Assembly (NCBI GenBank): GCA_013697785.1
Contig: JACCWE010000039.1
Span: 1 to 44,188 of the forward strand
Source of the DNA: Gemmatimonadaceae bacterium
Lineage (GTDB): Bacteria; Gemmatimonadota; Gemmatimonadetes; Gemmatimonadales; Gemmatimonadaceae
DNA length: 44,188 bases
Direction of reading: 5' to 3'
In this document: positions 1 to 9,700 of the stretch, in pieces
Numbering within the stretch: position 1 is the first letter of the stretch
Layout of the letters: each line of letters starts with the position of its first letter
Made by a program: the position numbers and the translations under genes
Notes under the pieces: generated by a model
Told to the model about the DNA's origin: nothing
Database searches by the model: none
Seen by the model: only the letters and a program-made list of their open reading frames with translations

Positions 1-1
1 C

Positions 2-505
2 GCGCGCCCGGCGCGCGATGCGGCTGCATCGCCCGCTGCATCGCCCGCTGCCACGCCCGCTGCTACGCCCGCTGCACCCGCCGCGAGCGCCGTCGCCACC
101 GCGCTGCCACCGCTCTCCGTCGTTGCGCTCCGCGAGCGCTGGGAAGCGATCGTCGAGCAACTGCGCACCGATGGACGCATGACGCTCGTCGCATCGCTCG
201 AGCACGCGACGCCTGTGGAGGTCTCGCCGAGTGGCGAGATCACCTTCGAGCTCGCGCCCGATCTGGGTCACATGGAGCAGCCGATCACCAACGGCGCGAA
301 GGATCTCCTCGCCGCGATCGGCGCGCAGCTCCAGGGCGCGACGCGAGTCAAGGTGCTCGTCCCTCAGCCCTTGCCGGTGCGCGAGGGCGCGACGCGGCGA
401 CTCTCCGCGGAGGCGGTGAAGGCGGAGCGCCTCTCCTCGCTGCGCCGCCGTGATCCGTCGCTCGATGCCGCCGTGCGCGAGCTCGATCTCGAGCTCATGG
501 ATTGA
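2..505 (+). CDS. dnaX: DNA polymerase III subunit gamma/tau, C-terminal part (5' truncated by window)
   Basis: The frame is open from base 2 to the stop at 503-505; the ATPase part lies outside the window. What is visible is an Ala/Pro-rich linker followed by about 125 residues beginning near LRERWEAIVEQL and ending in DLELMD. That is the layout of a gamma/tau tail: a flexible linker, then a small C-terminal domain. In the family this tail contacts the polymerase alpha subunit and the helicase. No catalytic motif is visible, so the call rests on the tail architecture plus the neighbours ybaB and recR, which very often follow dnaX. The spacing to ybaB is 75 bases. An unrelated Ala/Pro-rich protein is possible but less likely given this context. 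Confidence 0.75.
   Translation, partial: ARPARDAAASPAASPAATPAATPAAPAASAVATALPPLSVVALRERWEAIVEQLRTDGRMTLVASLEHATPVEVSPSGEITFELAPDLGHMEQPITNGAKDLLAAIGAQLQGATRVKVLVPQPLPVREGATRRLSAEAVKAERLSSLRRRDPSLDAAVRELDLELMD
23..79 (+). repeat. 12-bp in-frame tandem repeat in the dnaX linker
   Basis: Four consecutive 12-base units (23-34, 35-46, 47-58, 59-70) of the form GCTGCNNCGCCC or close variants, plus a partial fifth unit to 79. Each encodes Ala-Ala-Ser/Thr-Pro, giving a low-complexity linker. Units 1 and 2 are identical, which suggests recent slippage expansion. Confidence 0.8.
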
Positions 506-580
506 CGTCGCACATCCGTTGCATCGCCGGTCTCACGCCCGGTAGCTTGCGACTCCGCCACCACTTTTCTTCGGGATGTC

Positions 581-898
581 ATGGCTGATTTCATGAAGAT
601 GCTGCAGCAGGCGCAGCAGATGCAGGGCAAGCTGCAGCAGATGCAGGAAGAGATGGAGAAGCTCACCCTCACCGCGACGAGCGGTGGCGGCATGGTCACG
701 GTCACCGCCGATGGAAAGGGGCAGATCAAGCGCATCCAGATCGATCCCTCCGCCGTCGCTGCGAACGACGTCGAGATGCTCGAGGATCTCGTCCTCGTCG
801 CCGTCACCGAGGTGCAGAAGAAAGCCGCGTCGTCGGCGGCCGAGGAGATGCAGAAGGTGACGGGCGGGCTCAACCTCCCGTTCAAGATGCCCTTCTGA
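581..898 (+). CDS. ybaB: YbaB/EbfC family nucleoid-associated protein
   Basis: 105 residues, the normal size for YbaB/EbfC DNA-binding proteins. The N-terminus MADFMKMLQQAQQMQGKLQQ is the typical Met/Gln-rich amphipathic helix. It is followed by the GGGMVTVTADGKGQIKRIQI strand region and a C-terminal LPFKMPF tail. The dimer binds DNA non-specifically with its helical arms and acts in the nucleoid. The stop overlaps the recR start (TGATG), so the two are almost certainly co-translated, as in the widespread dnaX-ybaB-recR cluster. Confidence 0.95.
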   Translation: MADFMKMLQQAQQMQGKLQQMQEEMEKLTLTATSGGGMVTVTADGKGQIKRIQIDPSAVAANDVEMLEDLVLVAVTEVQKKAASSAAEEMQKVTGGLNLPFKMPF

Positions 899-1485
899 TG
901 TCGGCGATCGACGAGCTCGCGACAGAGCTCTCCCGCCTCCCGGGGATCGGGCGAAAAACGGCGCTCCGGCTCACCTACCATCTGCTTCGACAGCCACCGG
1001 AGCAGAGCCGTCGGCTGGCCGATGCGCTTGGGGGGCTCTCCGATCGCGTCCATCGCTGCTCGGTGTGCGCCAACCTCACCGAGGGTGATCCGTGCGACAT
1101 CTGCGGCGACGCACGTCGCGATAAGGCGGTGGTCTGCGTCGTCGAGGAGGCCAGCGACATCGGTGCGATCGAGCGGGCAGGCGAGTTCCGCGGCGTCTAC
1201 CACGTGCTGGGCGGCCGGCTGTCGCCACTCGATGGCGTTGGCCCCGAAGACCTCAACGTCGACCGCCTCGTCGAGCGCGTCGCCCCCGGCACCGTGCGCG
1301 AGGTCATCATCGCGACCAACCCGAGCCTCGAGGGCGAGGCCACGGCGCTCTACGTCCAGCGCCAGCTCGCCACCCACGTCCCGATGATCTCTCGCATCGC
1401 GCGCGGCATCCCGGTTGGCGGCGATCTCGAATACGCCGACGGCGTCACGATTGCCCAGGCGCTTTCGGCGCGGCGGGAGATGTGA
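898..1485 (+). CDS. recR: Recombination mediator protein RecR
   Basis: 195 residues, standard length. An N-terminal helix-hairpin-helix is visible (LSRLPGIGRKTALRLTYHLL), then a C4 zinc finger (CSVCANLTEGDPCDIC, about residues 57-72), then a Toprim region (VCVVEEASDIGAIE; ATNPSLEGEATALY), and a C-terminal segment ending in SRIARGIPVGGDLEYADG. RecR forms a ring that works with RecO/RecF to load RecA on gapped DNA. It starts inside the ybaB stop, and its own stop TGA overlaps the next ORF, so this is a tightly coupled operon. Confidence 0.97.
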   Translation: MSAIDELATELSRLPGIGRKTALRLTYHLLRQPPEQSRRLADALGGLSDRVHRCSVCANLTEGDPCDICGDARRDKAVVCVVEEASDIGAIERAGEFRGVYHVLGGRLSPLDGVGPEDLNVDRLVERVAPGTVREVIIATNPSLEGEATALYVQRQLATHVPMISRIARGIPVGGDLEYADGVTIAQALSARREM

Positions 1486-1757
1486 TGGCCAGGCACTCGT
1501 GGAAGGCGGCCGGAGCAGGCTTCGCCGGTGGCGTTATGGTGGGCTTAATCGTCTGGACTCAACAGACCCACCGTGATAGGTACAACCTGTTCAGCACGAG
1601 CGCCTGGCGCCGATTGGCGGCTTTGGGGCACATCGGTGGGACGGCGAGTGCCCAGAACGTGGTGCTGTTGCGTGACTACGTGGCCTGGGAGACACGTCCG
1701 GAGCTGCGCCGTCGTGGCGAGCGTCTCCTGCGCCAAATGGAACAGTCCCTCGTCTGA
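1485..1757 (+). CDS. Small single-span membrane protein, unknown function
   Basis: 90 residues from the ATG that overlaps the recR stop (TGATG). A GTG three bases upstream is an equally coupled alternative. Residues about 8-24 form a Gly/Ala-rich transmembrane helix (AGFAGGVMVGLIVW). The remainder is Arg-rich and probably cytoplasmic, with alternating leucines (VVLLRDYVAWETRPELRRRG, then ERLLRQMEQSL) that look like one helical HEAT-like hairpin. No family was recognised by eye. Its position between recR and the Roadblock/MglA pair suggests a membrane-proximal accessory, but that is guesswork. Confidence 0.7.
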   Translation: MARHSWKAAGAGFAGGVMVGLIVWTQQTHRDRYNLFSTSAWRRLAALGHIGGTASAQNVVLLRDYVAWETRPELRRRGERLLRQMEQSLV

Positions 1758-1767
1758 AGGACCCTCG

Positions 1768-2253
1768 ATGCCCGTTGGTGCTGCCAGCTGGTCATTTACC
1801 GAAGATGACCTCGGCGCGATCATGCGATCGCTCCAGCAGTTCTTGTACGACAGCAATGCCCGCTGCGCGATGCTCGTCGATCGCTCCGGGCAGCTCGTCG
1901 CTACCGTAGGCGAGCAGCCGCGCTTCGACGCGACCTCCTTCGCCACACTCACCGCCGCCGACTTCAGCGCCAACGACCAGCTCGCGCGCCTCATCGGTGA
2001 GACCGAGTTCAGCTCCCTCTTCCATCAGGGCGAGCAGGAATCGATGTATCTGGTGGACATCGCGCGTCGCGTGATTCTCGTAATCCTGTTCGACAACCGC
2101 ACGACGCTCGGACTCGTTCGACTCAAGGTGAAGGGAACGGTGGAGGAGCTGGCTCGCCTCTTCACCGCGATGTTCCAGCGGGCGCGCGACACCATGCATC
2201 AGCCGAACATCCTGGCGGGCGCCGAGGATGAGATCGATCGACTGTTTCAGTAG
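1768..2253 (+). CDS. Roadblock/LC7 domain protein (MglB-like partner of the GTPase)
   Basis: 161 residues from the ATG at 1768, 10 bases after the previous stop. The open frame runs further upstream, but that part overlaps the preceding gene in a shifted frame and is not protein-like. The region DSNARCAMLVDRSGQLVATV, followed by the LTAADFSANDQLARLIG helix and YLVDIARRVILVILFD strand, matches the Roadblock/LC7 fold (beta-alpha-beta with a long helix). Such proteins act as GTPase-activating or scaffold partners of MglA-type small GTPases. The MglA-like gene starts 14 bases downstream, so the pair very likely works together. Confidence 0.88.
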   Translation: MPVGAASWSFTEDDLGAIMRSLQQFLYDSNARCAMLVDRSGQLVATVGEQPRFDATSFATLTAADFSANDQLARLIGETEFSSLFHQGEQESMYLVDIARRVILVILFDNRTTLGLVRLKVKGTVEELARLFTAMFQRARDTMHQPNILAGAEDEIDRLFQ

Positions 2254-2267
2254 CGAAGGATTAAACC

Positions 2268-2945
2268 ATGTCGATGATCAACTACGCCGCCCGTGAGATC
2301 TCCTGCAAGATCGTCTATTACGGTCCGGGACTCGGCGGTAAGACGACCAATCTCGAGCACGTGTACGGCCGCGTGCAGCCGAACACCCGCGGCAAGCTCA
2401 TCTCGCTTGCGACGGAAACCGAGCGCACGCTCTTCTTCGATTTTCTCCCCGTCGATCTCGGCACGATTCGCGGCTTCAAGACGCGTTTCCATCTCTACAC
2501 CGTTCCCGGCCAGGTATACTACAATGCGAGCCGGAAGCTGATCCTGAAGAGCGTCGACGGCATCGTGTTCGTCGCCGACTCGCAGGTCGAGCGCATGGAA
2601 GCGAATCAGGAAGCGATGCAGAACCTGTACGAGAACATGCTCGAGTACGGGTACGATCTCTCCACGATGCCGTTCGTGATCCAGTACAACAAGCGCGATC
2701 TACCGAACGCGGCTCCGCTCGCGGAGCTGCAGGCGGCGCTCAATCCGGGGTTCGAAGTGTTCGAGACGCAGAAGCAGCGCATCACCCCGGATCCGTATCA
2801 TGCGGGCGAGAATCTGATCGATCAGATTCCCACTGGAGAGTGGGTGGAGCGTGCACCATACTTCGAGGCAGTCGCGGTCACGGGAGATGGCGTATTCGAT
2901 ACGCTCAAGGCAGTGAGCAAGCTCGTTCTGAAGACACTCGCCTGA
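2268..2945 (+). CDS. mglA: MglA-like small Ras-superfamily GTPase
   Basis: 225 residues. The P-loop is [17 protein letters not shown] (about residues 18-34). The switch II region has [20 protein letters not shown] with the MglA-characteristic TVPG in place of the usual DxxG. VFVADSQ and the base-recognition motif NKRDLP are also present. In Myxococcus, MglA sets cell polarity for motility; in other phyla it is linked to polarity or surface structures. The C-terminus is about 30 residues longer than the 195-residue Myxococcus protein. It follows the Roadblock gene with a ribosome-binding site (GAAGGA) before the ATG. The family call is firm; the cellular role is inference. Confidence 0.92.
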   Translation: MSMINYAAREISCKIVYYGPGLGGKTTNLEHVYGRVQPNTRGKLISLATETERTLFFDFLPVDLGTIRGFKTRFHLYTVPGQVYYNASRKLILKSVDGIVFVADSQVERMEANQEAMQNLYENMLEYGYDLSTMPFVIQYNKRDLPNAAPLAELQAALNPGFEVFETQKQRITPDPYHAGENLIDQIPTGEWVERAPYFEAVAVTGDGVFDTLKAVSKLVLKTLA

Positions 2946-2961
2946 CGACGGAGCGCGGGGG

Positions 2962-3672
2962 ATGGCGATGAACCTCCCCAACGCGCTCACCGTCGCCCGC
3001 ATCGTCGCCGCACCCGTCGTCGCCGCGCTCCCGTTCTCCGAAAGCTGGGAGCTGCGACTCTTTGCCTTCGTGCTGTTCCTGGTCGTGGCCATCACCGACT
3101 ATTACGACGGCAAGCTCGCGCGCACGCACGGCATGGTCACCGACCTCGGCAAGCTCCTCGACCCGATCGCCGACAAGCTGCTGTTGCTCGCGACCTTCGT
3201 CCCGATGTTCATCCTCGTGGGCTCGCGCCACTCGCTCTCGCTGTGGTCGCCGAATCCGGTGAGCATCTACGACGGCGCGATCCTCGGCGTGGGGCCGGCG
3301 GCTCCGGGCGTGCACGATGCATTTCCATACGTCACCCCGTTCGGCGTTTTCGGACTTCCGTGGTGGATCATCGCCGTCGTGCTGGGACGCGAGGCGTTCA
3401 TGACCATCTATCGCCTCCTGCGCGCGAGCAAGGGTGAGATCATCTCGGCGAGCCGCATGGGCAAGTGGAAGACCGGTTTCCAGTGGACGTGGGTGGGCGC
3501 GACCTTCTTCTGGTTCGCTGCGGCGACGGCAGCCGTGCAGTACCACTGGAGCGGCGCGTGGTGGCTGGGCTTCGCGTACTTCAACGGCACAGTCAACATC
3601 GTGTCGATGATCGTCGCGGTGATTCTGACTCTGTATTCGCAGTTGCTGTACCTGCGGCGGCCGAGCGAGTAG
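2962..3672 (+). CDS. pgsA: CDP-alcohol phosphatidyltransferase, probable phosphatidylglycerophosphate synthase
   Basis: 236 residues with several transmembrane helices. The CDP-alcohol phosphatidyltransferase signature is complete: DYYDGKLARTHGMVTDLGK followed by LLDPIAD (D-x2-D-G-x2-A-R-x8-G-x3-D-x3-D). The N-terminal MAMNLPNALTVARIVAAPVV is typical of PgsA, which makes phosphatidylglycerophosphate from CDP-diacylglycerol and glycerol-3-phosphate. An internal ATG at 2968 is also plausible (MNLPNALTV). Compared with E. coli PgsA (about 180 residues) there is an extra segment of about 40 residues in the middle (LSLWSPNPVSIYDG to VTPFGVFGLP). Lies 16 bases after mglA. Confidence 0.88.
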   Translation: MAMNLPNALTVARIVAAPVVAALPFSESWELRLFAFVLFLVVAITDYYDGKLARTHGMVTDLGKLLDPIADKLLLLATFVPMFILVGSRHSLSLWSPNPVSIYDGAILGVGPAAPGVHDAFPYVTPFGVFGLPWWIIAVVLGREAFMTIYRLLRASKGEIISASRMGKWKTGFQWTWVGATFFWFAAATAAVQYHWSGAWWLGFAYFNGTVNIVSMIVAVILTLYSQLLYLRRPSE

Positions 3673-3677
3673 TCAGT

Positions 3678-3694
3678 CGCTCTCGTTGAGAGCG
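3678..3694. terminator. Hairpin between convergent pgsA and glucan synthase genes
   Basis: A perfect 7-bp stem (CGCTCTC / GAGAGCG) closes a 3-base loop in the 43-base gap between two convergent stop codons. No T-tract follows on either side, so it is not a textbook intrinsic terminator. Placement between convergent genes makes a bidirectional transcription stop or mRNA 3'-end stabiliser the natural reading. Confidence 0.4.
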
Positions 3695-3715
3695 GCGCTG
3701 GACGTCACCTTCCGA

Positions 3716-6700
3716 TCACGCGCTGCTCTCTCCCATCGTTACGATCACCTCGCGAGTGGCACCGTCGTCCACGAGCTTCACCTTTCCATCCTCCATCTCT
3801 TCGCCATCGACCGACATGCGCACGACGCCTCGACACACGCCGTGCGGGTTATTCACCGCGATGCGATAGACGCTCGTCCCGTAGCGGTACTCGATCGAAA
3901 ACTCGCGCCATGCCTTGGGCACACTCGGATCGATCGTCAGCCACTCTCCGCGCTTCGTAAAGCCGAGTATGCCCTCGAGCGCCGCACGATACATCCAGCT
4001 CGCCGACCCGGTGTACCATGTCCATCCTCCGCGCCCGATGTGTCCGGGAGCCGTGTACACATCCGCGCACACTACGTAGGGCTCGACCTTGTACGTCTCC
4101 ATGTCGCCTTCGTTCGTCGCGTGCGTGAGCGGATTGAGCAAGTGCAGCAGGTGGGCGGCGCGGTCGCCGTCGCCGATGCGCGCCGTCGCCAGCGCAGCCC
4201 AGATCGCGGCGTGCGTATATTGCGCCCCGTTCTCGCGAACGCCGGGGACATAGCCCTTGATGTATCCGGGATCCTGCGCTCCCTTGTCGAACGGCGGTGA
4301 GAGCAGCATGATGAGCCGTGCGTTCTCGTCGACGAGACGTTCGTCCATCGACCGCAGCGCCTGTCGGGCACGATCGGGTTGCGCGGCTCCGGAGAGCGTT
4401 GCCCAGCTCTGAGCGATAGAATCGATCCTGCAGTCGTCGCTCTGCGATGAGCCGAGCGGCGCACCATCGTCGAAGTACGCGCGCCGATACCATGCGCCGT
4501 CCCATGACGTACGCTCGACGGCCGCCGCATAGTCGTCGGCGCGCTTGCGGCAGCGAGTTGCGACTTCGGAATCCTGCCGGCGTTCAGCATGATCGGCGAA
4601 ACGGCGCAGCGTCGCGATGAGAAACCACGCCAGCCAGACGCTTTCGCCCTTCCCGTCGATGCCGACGCGGTTCATCCCATCGTTCCAGTCGCCGCAGCCC
4701 ATCAACGGCAATCCATTCGCGCCCATCGTGCACGCACGATCGAGAGCGCGTACGCAATGCTCGTACAGTGACGCCGACTCCGCGCTCAGGTGCGGCTCCT
4801 CGTAGGCCTCCTGCTCGGTCGGCGCCAGCGCCGCCTGCTCGAGAAATGGCGCGCGCTCATCCCAGATCGCGGAATCGCCCGTGACGATGACGTAGTGGTC
4901 GGCGACGTACGGCAGCCAGACGAGGTCGTCGGAAAAACGCGTGCGCACGCCGCGACCGCTCGGCTCGTGCCACCAGTGCTGCACGTCTCCCTCCACGAAT
5001 TGCCTCCCAGCACACCGCACCAGATGCGCGCGCGCAATGCCCGGCTCGGCGTACACGAACGCCATGCAGTCCTGCAGCTGATCCCGAAACCCGTATGCGC
5101 CGCTCGACTGGTAGAGCGCCGAGCGCGCCCACATGCGACACGATAGTGCCTGATAGAGCGACCAGCGGTTTAGCATCGTGTCGAACTCCGGCGACGGGGT
5201 ACGCGCCGAGATGGTCGTGAGTCGCGCATCCCACGCGCGCACCGCGCCGTCGACGGCAGCCGCCGCAGCATCGGGCGCAGCGTGTCGCGCGATGATCGAT
5301 CGCGCCTCCTCCTTACTCTTCGCCGCACCGAGGAGCACCACGATCCGTCGCGTCTCGCCCGGCTCGAGCGTGACCGACGATCGAAGCGCGGCGCATGGAT
5401 CGAAGCCTGCGCCGGTGGTGCCTGAGAGCGTCCTGGCGGCGAGAGCGGCGGGCGCGGCGAGATCGCCATTTCGTCCAAGGAACTCCTCGCGGTTGCCGGT
5501 GAAGCCCGTGATCGGCTCGCTCACCCACGAGAACGCGACACGCGAAGCAAAATCATCGGCGAAGTAATTTTCCGCGAACACGGCGCCCGTGGATTCATCC
5601 CGCCAGGTGTGCAGTTGGTGCCGCGTGTGCTCGCGCTGCGCCCCGAGCGTGAGCTCGACATAGCTCGTGAGCGTCAGGCGCCGGCGCGCAGTGCCGCGGT
5701 TCGTGAGTACCAGCTGCGAGATCTTCACCGGATCGGTTTCGGGCACGCCGAGCGTGAGCTTGCTCGCGATGGCGTGGCGCTCGTGGCTGAACGTCGTGCG
5801 CCCGGGCGCGTGCAGCACCACATACGAGGGCGCGGCGCCATCATGTCCGCGCGTCGTATCGATCGCGGGCGCCGGCGCCGGCGTCGCGGACCATATCTCG
5901 CCGCTTTCATCATCGCGCAGGTAGAGCACCTCGCCGGCTGGATCGCTCACCGGATCGTTGTGCCACGGCGTGAGCCGATAAAAATAGCTGTTCTCGGCCC
6001 ATGTGAACCCCGAGCCGCGCTCCGTCACGCAGAAGCCGGCGTTGGGATTGGCGATGACGTTTGCCCATGGCGCCGGCGGAACGTGCGAGCCGGCGATGCG
6101 CATCTCGTAGCCATCGGCCGTTGCGGCACCCACGCCGTTCGCATATGCAGGCGATGCGTCAGGAGCCGCAGCGCTGCGCGCGATCGCCGGACTCCCCTCC
6201 GTCGCCACCGCGGGCTCCTTCGCATCCGGCAGTAGCTCACGACGCACGCGATCGGTGAGACTCCATTCCTCCACCGGTGGGAGCGGAGCGCCGAACGCTG
6301 CGCGGTCGACGATGCTGCCGAGTCCCACGCCATCGCAGACGATGGTCACTCGGGCGGTGACGTGCAGCAGCGCGACATCCTCCGGCGGCATCGTGTCTGC
6401 CCGGCGCACGAACACTCCGCCCGGACGATCGATGACTCCGCCCTCGCTCGACGACCGAACCACCGACACGATCTGATCGTGGAGATCCTGGATGTACGAT
6501 GGATCGTTGGCGATGAGGATCACGAGGTCTGCCGTAACACCTTTCATTCGCCAGTATTTGTGTGCGACGAGCAGCTGTCGCACACTTGGTAGCCCAATCT
6601 CATCGGATATCGTCGCCAGCACGACGGGCCAATCGCCCGAGATGCCCTGACCCCACAGCGCGCGCTGGCCGCGCCGGTTTTCCGCGCGCTTTTGCGCGGA

Positions 6701-9700
6701 TGCCCGCAGCTCCTCGTTCGGATAGATCAACGCTCCCGCCAGCACCTGATACAACGCCGCGTCGGCGGGCGGGACATCGAGGCTGCGAAGCTCGACTTGG
6801 GCAGCCGTCCACGAGAGCGACAGCGCGCGATCGGCAGAGCGGAGATTTCGGTATCGATCCCCAACGTTGCGCGCCTCATCGCGACTCTCGGCGACGATGG
6901 TCGTGAACGCGACGCGTCCCGTGCGCCCCGGGCCGAGCCGAAGGCGCACGCGCAACGCCATGATGGGGTCGAGCACCGCGCCCGTGGCGCCCGAAAGAGC
7001 AACGCCGTGATCGAGCGCGCGCGGGGCGCGAGCGCTCCGGCCCCGGCCGATGAAGCTCGCGCGGTCCGTCTCGCACGAGAGCTCGCCCACGACGTCTGGA
7101 CCCGTCGCGACGACGTGCGCGCACCAGAGCGTCTGGGCGTCGGCCGACCGCGGCCGCCGGCTGGCGAGCACGACACCTTCCGGGAGCCATTCCGTTTGCA
7201 CGAAGAGATTCTGAAACGCGGGGTGTGCGCGATCCGCGTCCGGATCGCTGAGCACGACTTCTCCATAGCTCGTGAGCTCGATCTCGCGCGTCTGTCGGGC
7301 GCGGTTCGTCACGGCGACCACACGCACCTCGGCCCGGTCGCGTGGCACGACGATGATGTCGGTACGCGTCTCGATCTGATCGTCCCTTCGCCGAAAGATG
7401 ACGCGGTCGGTCGCGAAGGTGACGCGGTACGAGTCGGGCGCGACTCCGCTCGGTTGATAGGCGGCCGACCACACGCGTCGCGTCGTCAGATCCTTTACGT
7501 AAATCCACTGCCCCGTGTCATCACGAGTGGCATCGGCGCGCCAGCGTGTCACTGCGATGCCGTTCGAGCGACTGTATCCGCTGCCGGCATTCGTCACGAG
7601 AACGCAGTACGGCAGGTCTCCAAGCAGGCCGACGCGCGGTTCCGCCGTATTCGCGGTGTCGAACTCGCGAATCACCGCCTGGTCGAGCGGCGAGCTCGCG
7701 GGCGTCGCCTCGGCGACGTCCGGCTGCGAGGCGCGTACGACGTACCGGCGTGGGACACGTTCATCAAGGAGCAGCCGCGCGGCGCGACAGATGGGGTCGG
7801 TCATGAATCGGCGCTGCCAGATGCCATCGCCCGACGTGAGATTCAGTGCATTGTCGATCGCAACGAGCGTCATGCCGACGTGATGCGCCATCGACGTGCT
7901 GACGACGGAGTGCGTCTTATCGTCGTCCGGCCGTGAATAGTCGAGTGCGTCGTGAAAGCCGAATTCGCCGAGCGCGCCCTCGCGCTCGAGCATTGCGAGG
8001 TTCAGCATCGCCTCCCGCGGATCGATCGGAAGCGCGAGCGCCGTCGCGTAGGGTGCGACGACGAGGTCGTTCGCGAGACCGCGCTTGAGGGCGAGATCCG
8101 GCACACCGAAGGCCCGGTACTGATAGGTATCGTGACGGTCGCGCACGTTGTACGCGGACTCCGAGATGCCCCACGGCACGTTGCGCGAACGCGCGTAGGT
8201 GATGTGGCGGCGCACCGCCGCTCGATGGGTCTGATCGAGCAGCGAATACGGCCGCGATGGCATCACGAGCACCGGCATCAGATACTCGAACATGCTCCCG
8301 CTCCACGACACGAGCGCCGTCGCGCCGCCCTGCGATGTCAACGAGCGTCCGAGTCGGAACCAGTGCTCCGTGGGAGCATCGCCCTTGGCGATGGCGACGA
8401 AGCTCGCCAGACGGGCCTCCGAAGCCAGAAGATCGTAGGACGATGCATCGAGCCGGTTCGCCCGCTCGTCGAATCCGATCGCGAACAATTTGCGGGTGTC
8501 GTCGAAGAGAAGCGTGAAGTCCATCGCGAGTGCCATCTCGCGGGCAAGCTCCGCGATACGCTCGAGCCTCTCTGCGTCGTCGGTAACGGGCTGCGCCGCA
8601 GCGCGTGCGCCGCGGGCGATCTCGTGGCACGCGACGGCGGTCGCAAGCAGATGCCCCGCGAGATTGCCCGAGTCGACGGTCGAGATGTACGGTGGCTCGA
8701 GCACGCCAAGGTCCGAGAGCCGATACCAGTTGTAAAAGTGGCCGCGCAGACGACGGAGCGACGTCATCGTCGCCAGCGCGCGCTCGAGACGCTCGACCAG
8801 TTCCCGCCGCGGCAGGAAGCCGAGATCGAAGGCGGATATGGTGGAGAGCAGCTGCAGGCCTATGTTGGTCGGCGAGGTACGATCGGCGAGCACAGGCGCC
8901 GGCGTTTGCTGAAAGTTGTCCGGCGCGAGCCAGCGTGTGCCGTCTCCCACGAACTCGGAGAAATAGCGCCAGTGTCGCTCGGCGTAGCGCAACATGGTCT
9001 CGCGTTGTGCGGGCGTGACCGCGAGATCCGGGCGGGAGGTCTCCGCGCTGATGCGAAGTGCGATATACGGCGCCCCCAGCCAGCAGAGAATGAAGGGCAG
9101 CACGAGATAGACCGGCGCCACCGCTGCCCCCCACGCGGCCAGCGCGAAACCGACGATGGCAGCCAGCGTCATCTCGCGTTGGATGGTTGGCCGCTCGCGG
9201 GCGACGATGTGCTCGACCTGCGAGGAGGTGGTCCACTCGAGCATATGGCGGTGCGTGATGAACGTGCGCACGAGCGCGCGGACGATTGCATCGAGCGCGA
9301 TGAGCGCCTGATGCGGCAGAAATACGACGCCGAGTGCCGCCTGTTCCATCGACGACTCGGTATCATGCCGCAGGGCGGCGTAGTACGGGCGCCACGACTG
9401 ATGGCTCGGTGGTCCGGCCGCCAGGAGTAGCGGGGCGAGCAGCCAGCGCATGGCGAACGTGACGAATGCGATGGCGGTCCATGCGACCGGCGATCCGGGA
9501 AGCACCGTCCAGCCGGCGACGAGCCACGCGACCATTGCAATGGGCACGACGCTGCGCCGCAGATTGTCGACCATCTTCCAGCGCGAGAGTGCCGTGAGCA
9601 CATGCTTGCTCGACCCGCGCGCGAACAAAAACGGCAGCAGCTGCCAGTCGCCACGCGTCCACCGCTGCTGCCGTCGCGCGGCGGTGAGGTAGCGAGACGG

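Noticed and set aside
364-1377. 337-residue minus-strand open frame opposite dnaX, ybaB and recR
   Set aside because: Spans three confidently coding genes on the opposite strand and has biased shadow composition.
7952-9430. 492-residue plus-strand open frame opposite the glucan synthase
   Set aside because: It is Arg/His/Glu-rich low-information sequence antisense to well-conserved synthase motifs, as expected from high GC and codon-position bias. The same applies to the plus-strand frame at 6692-7936.
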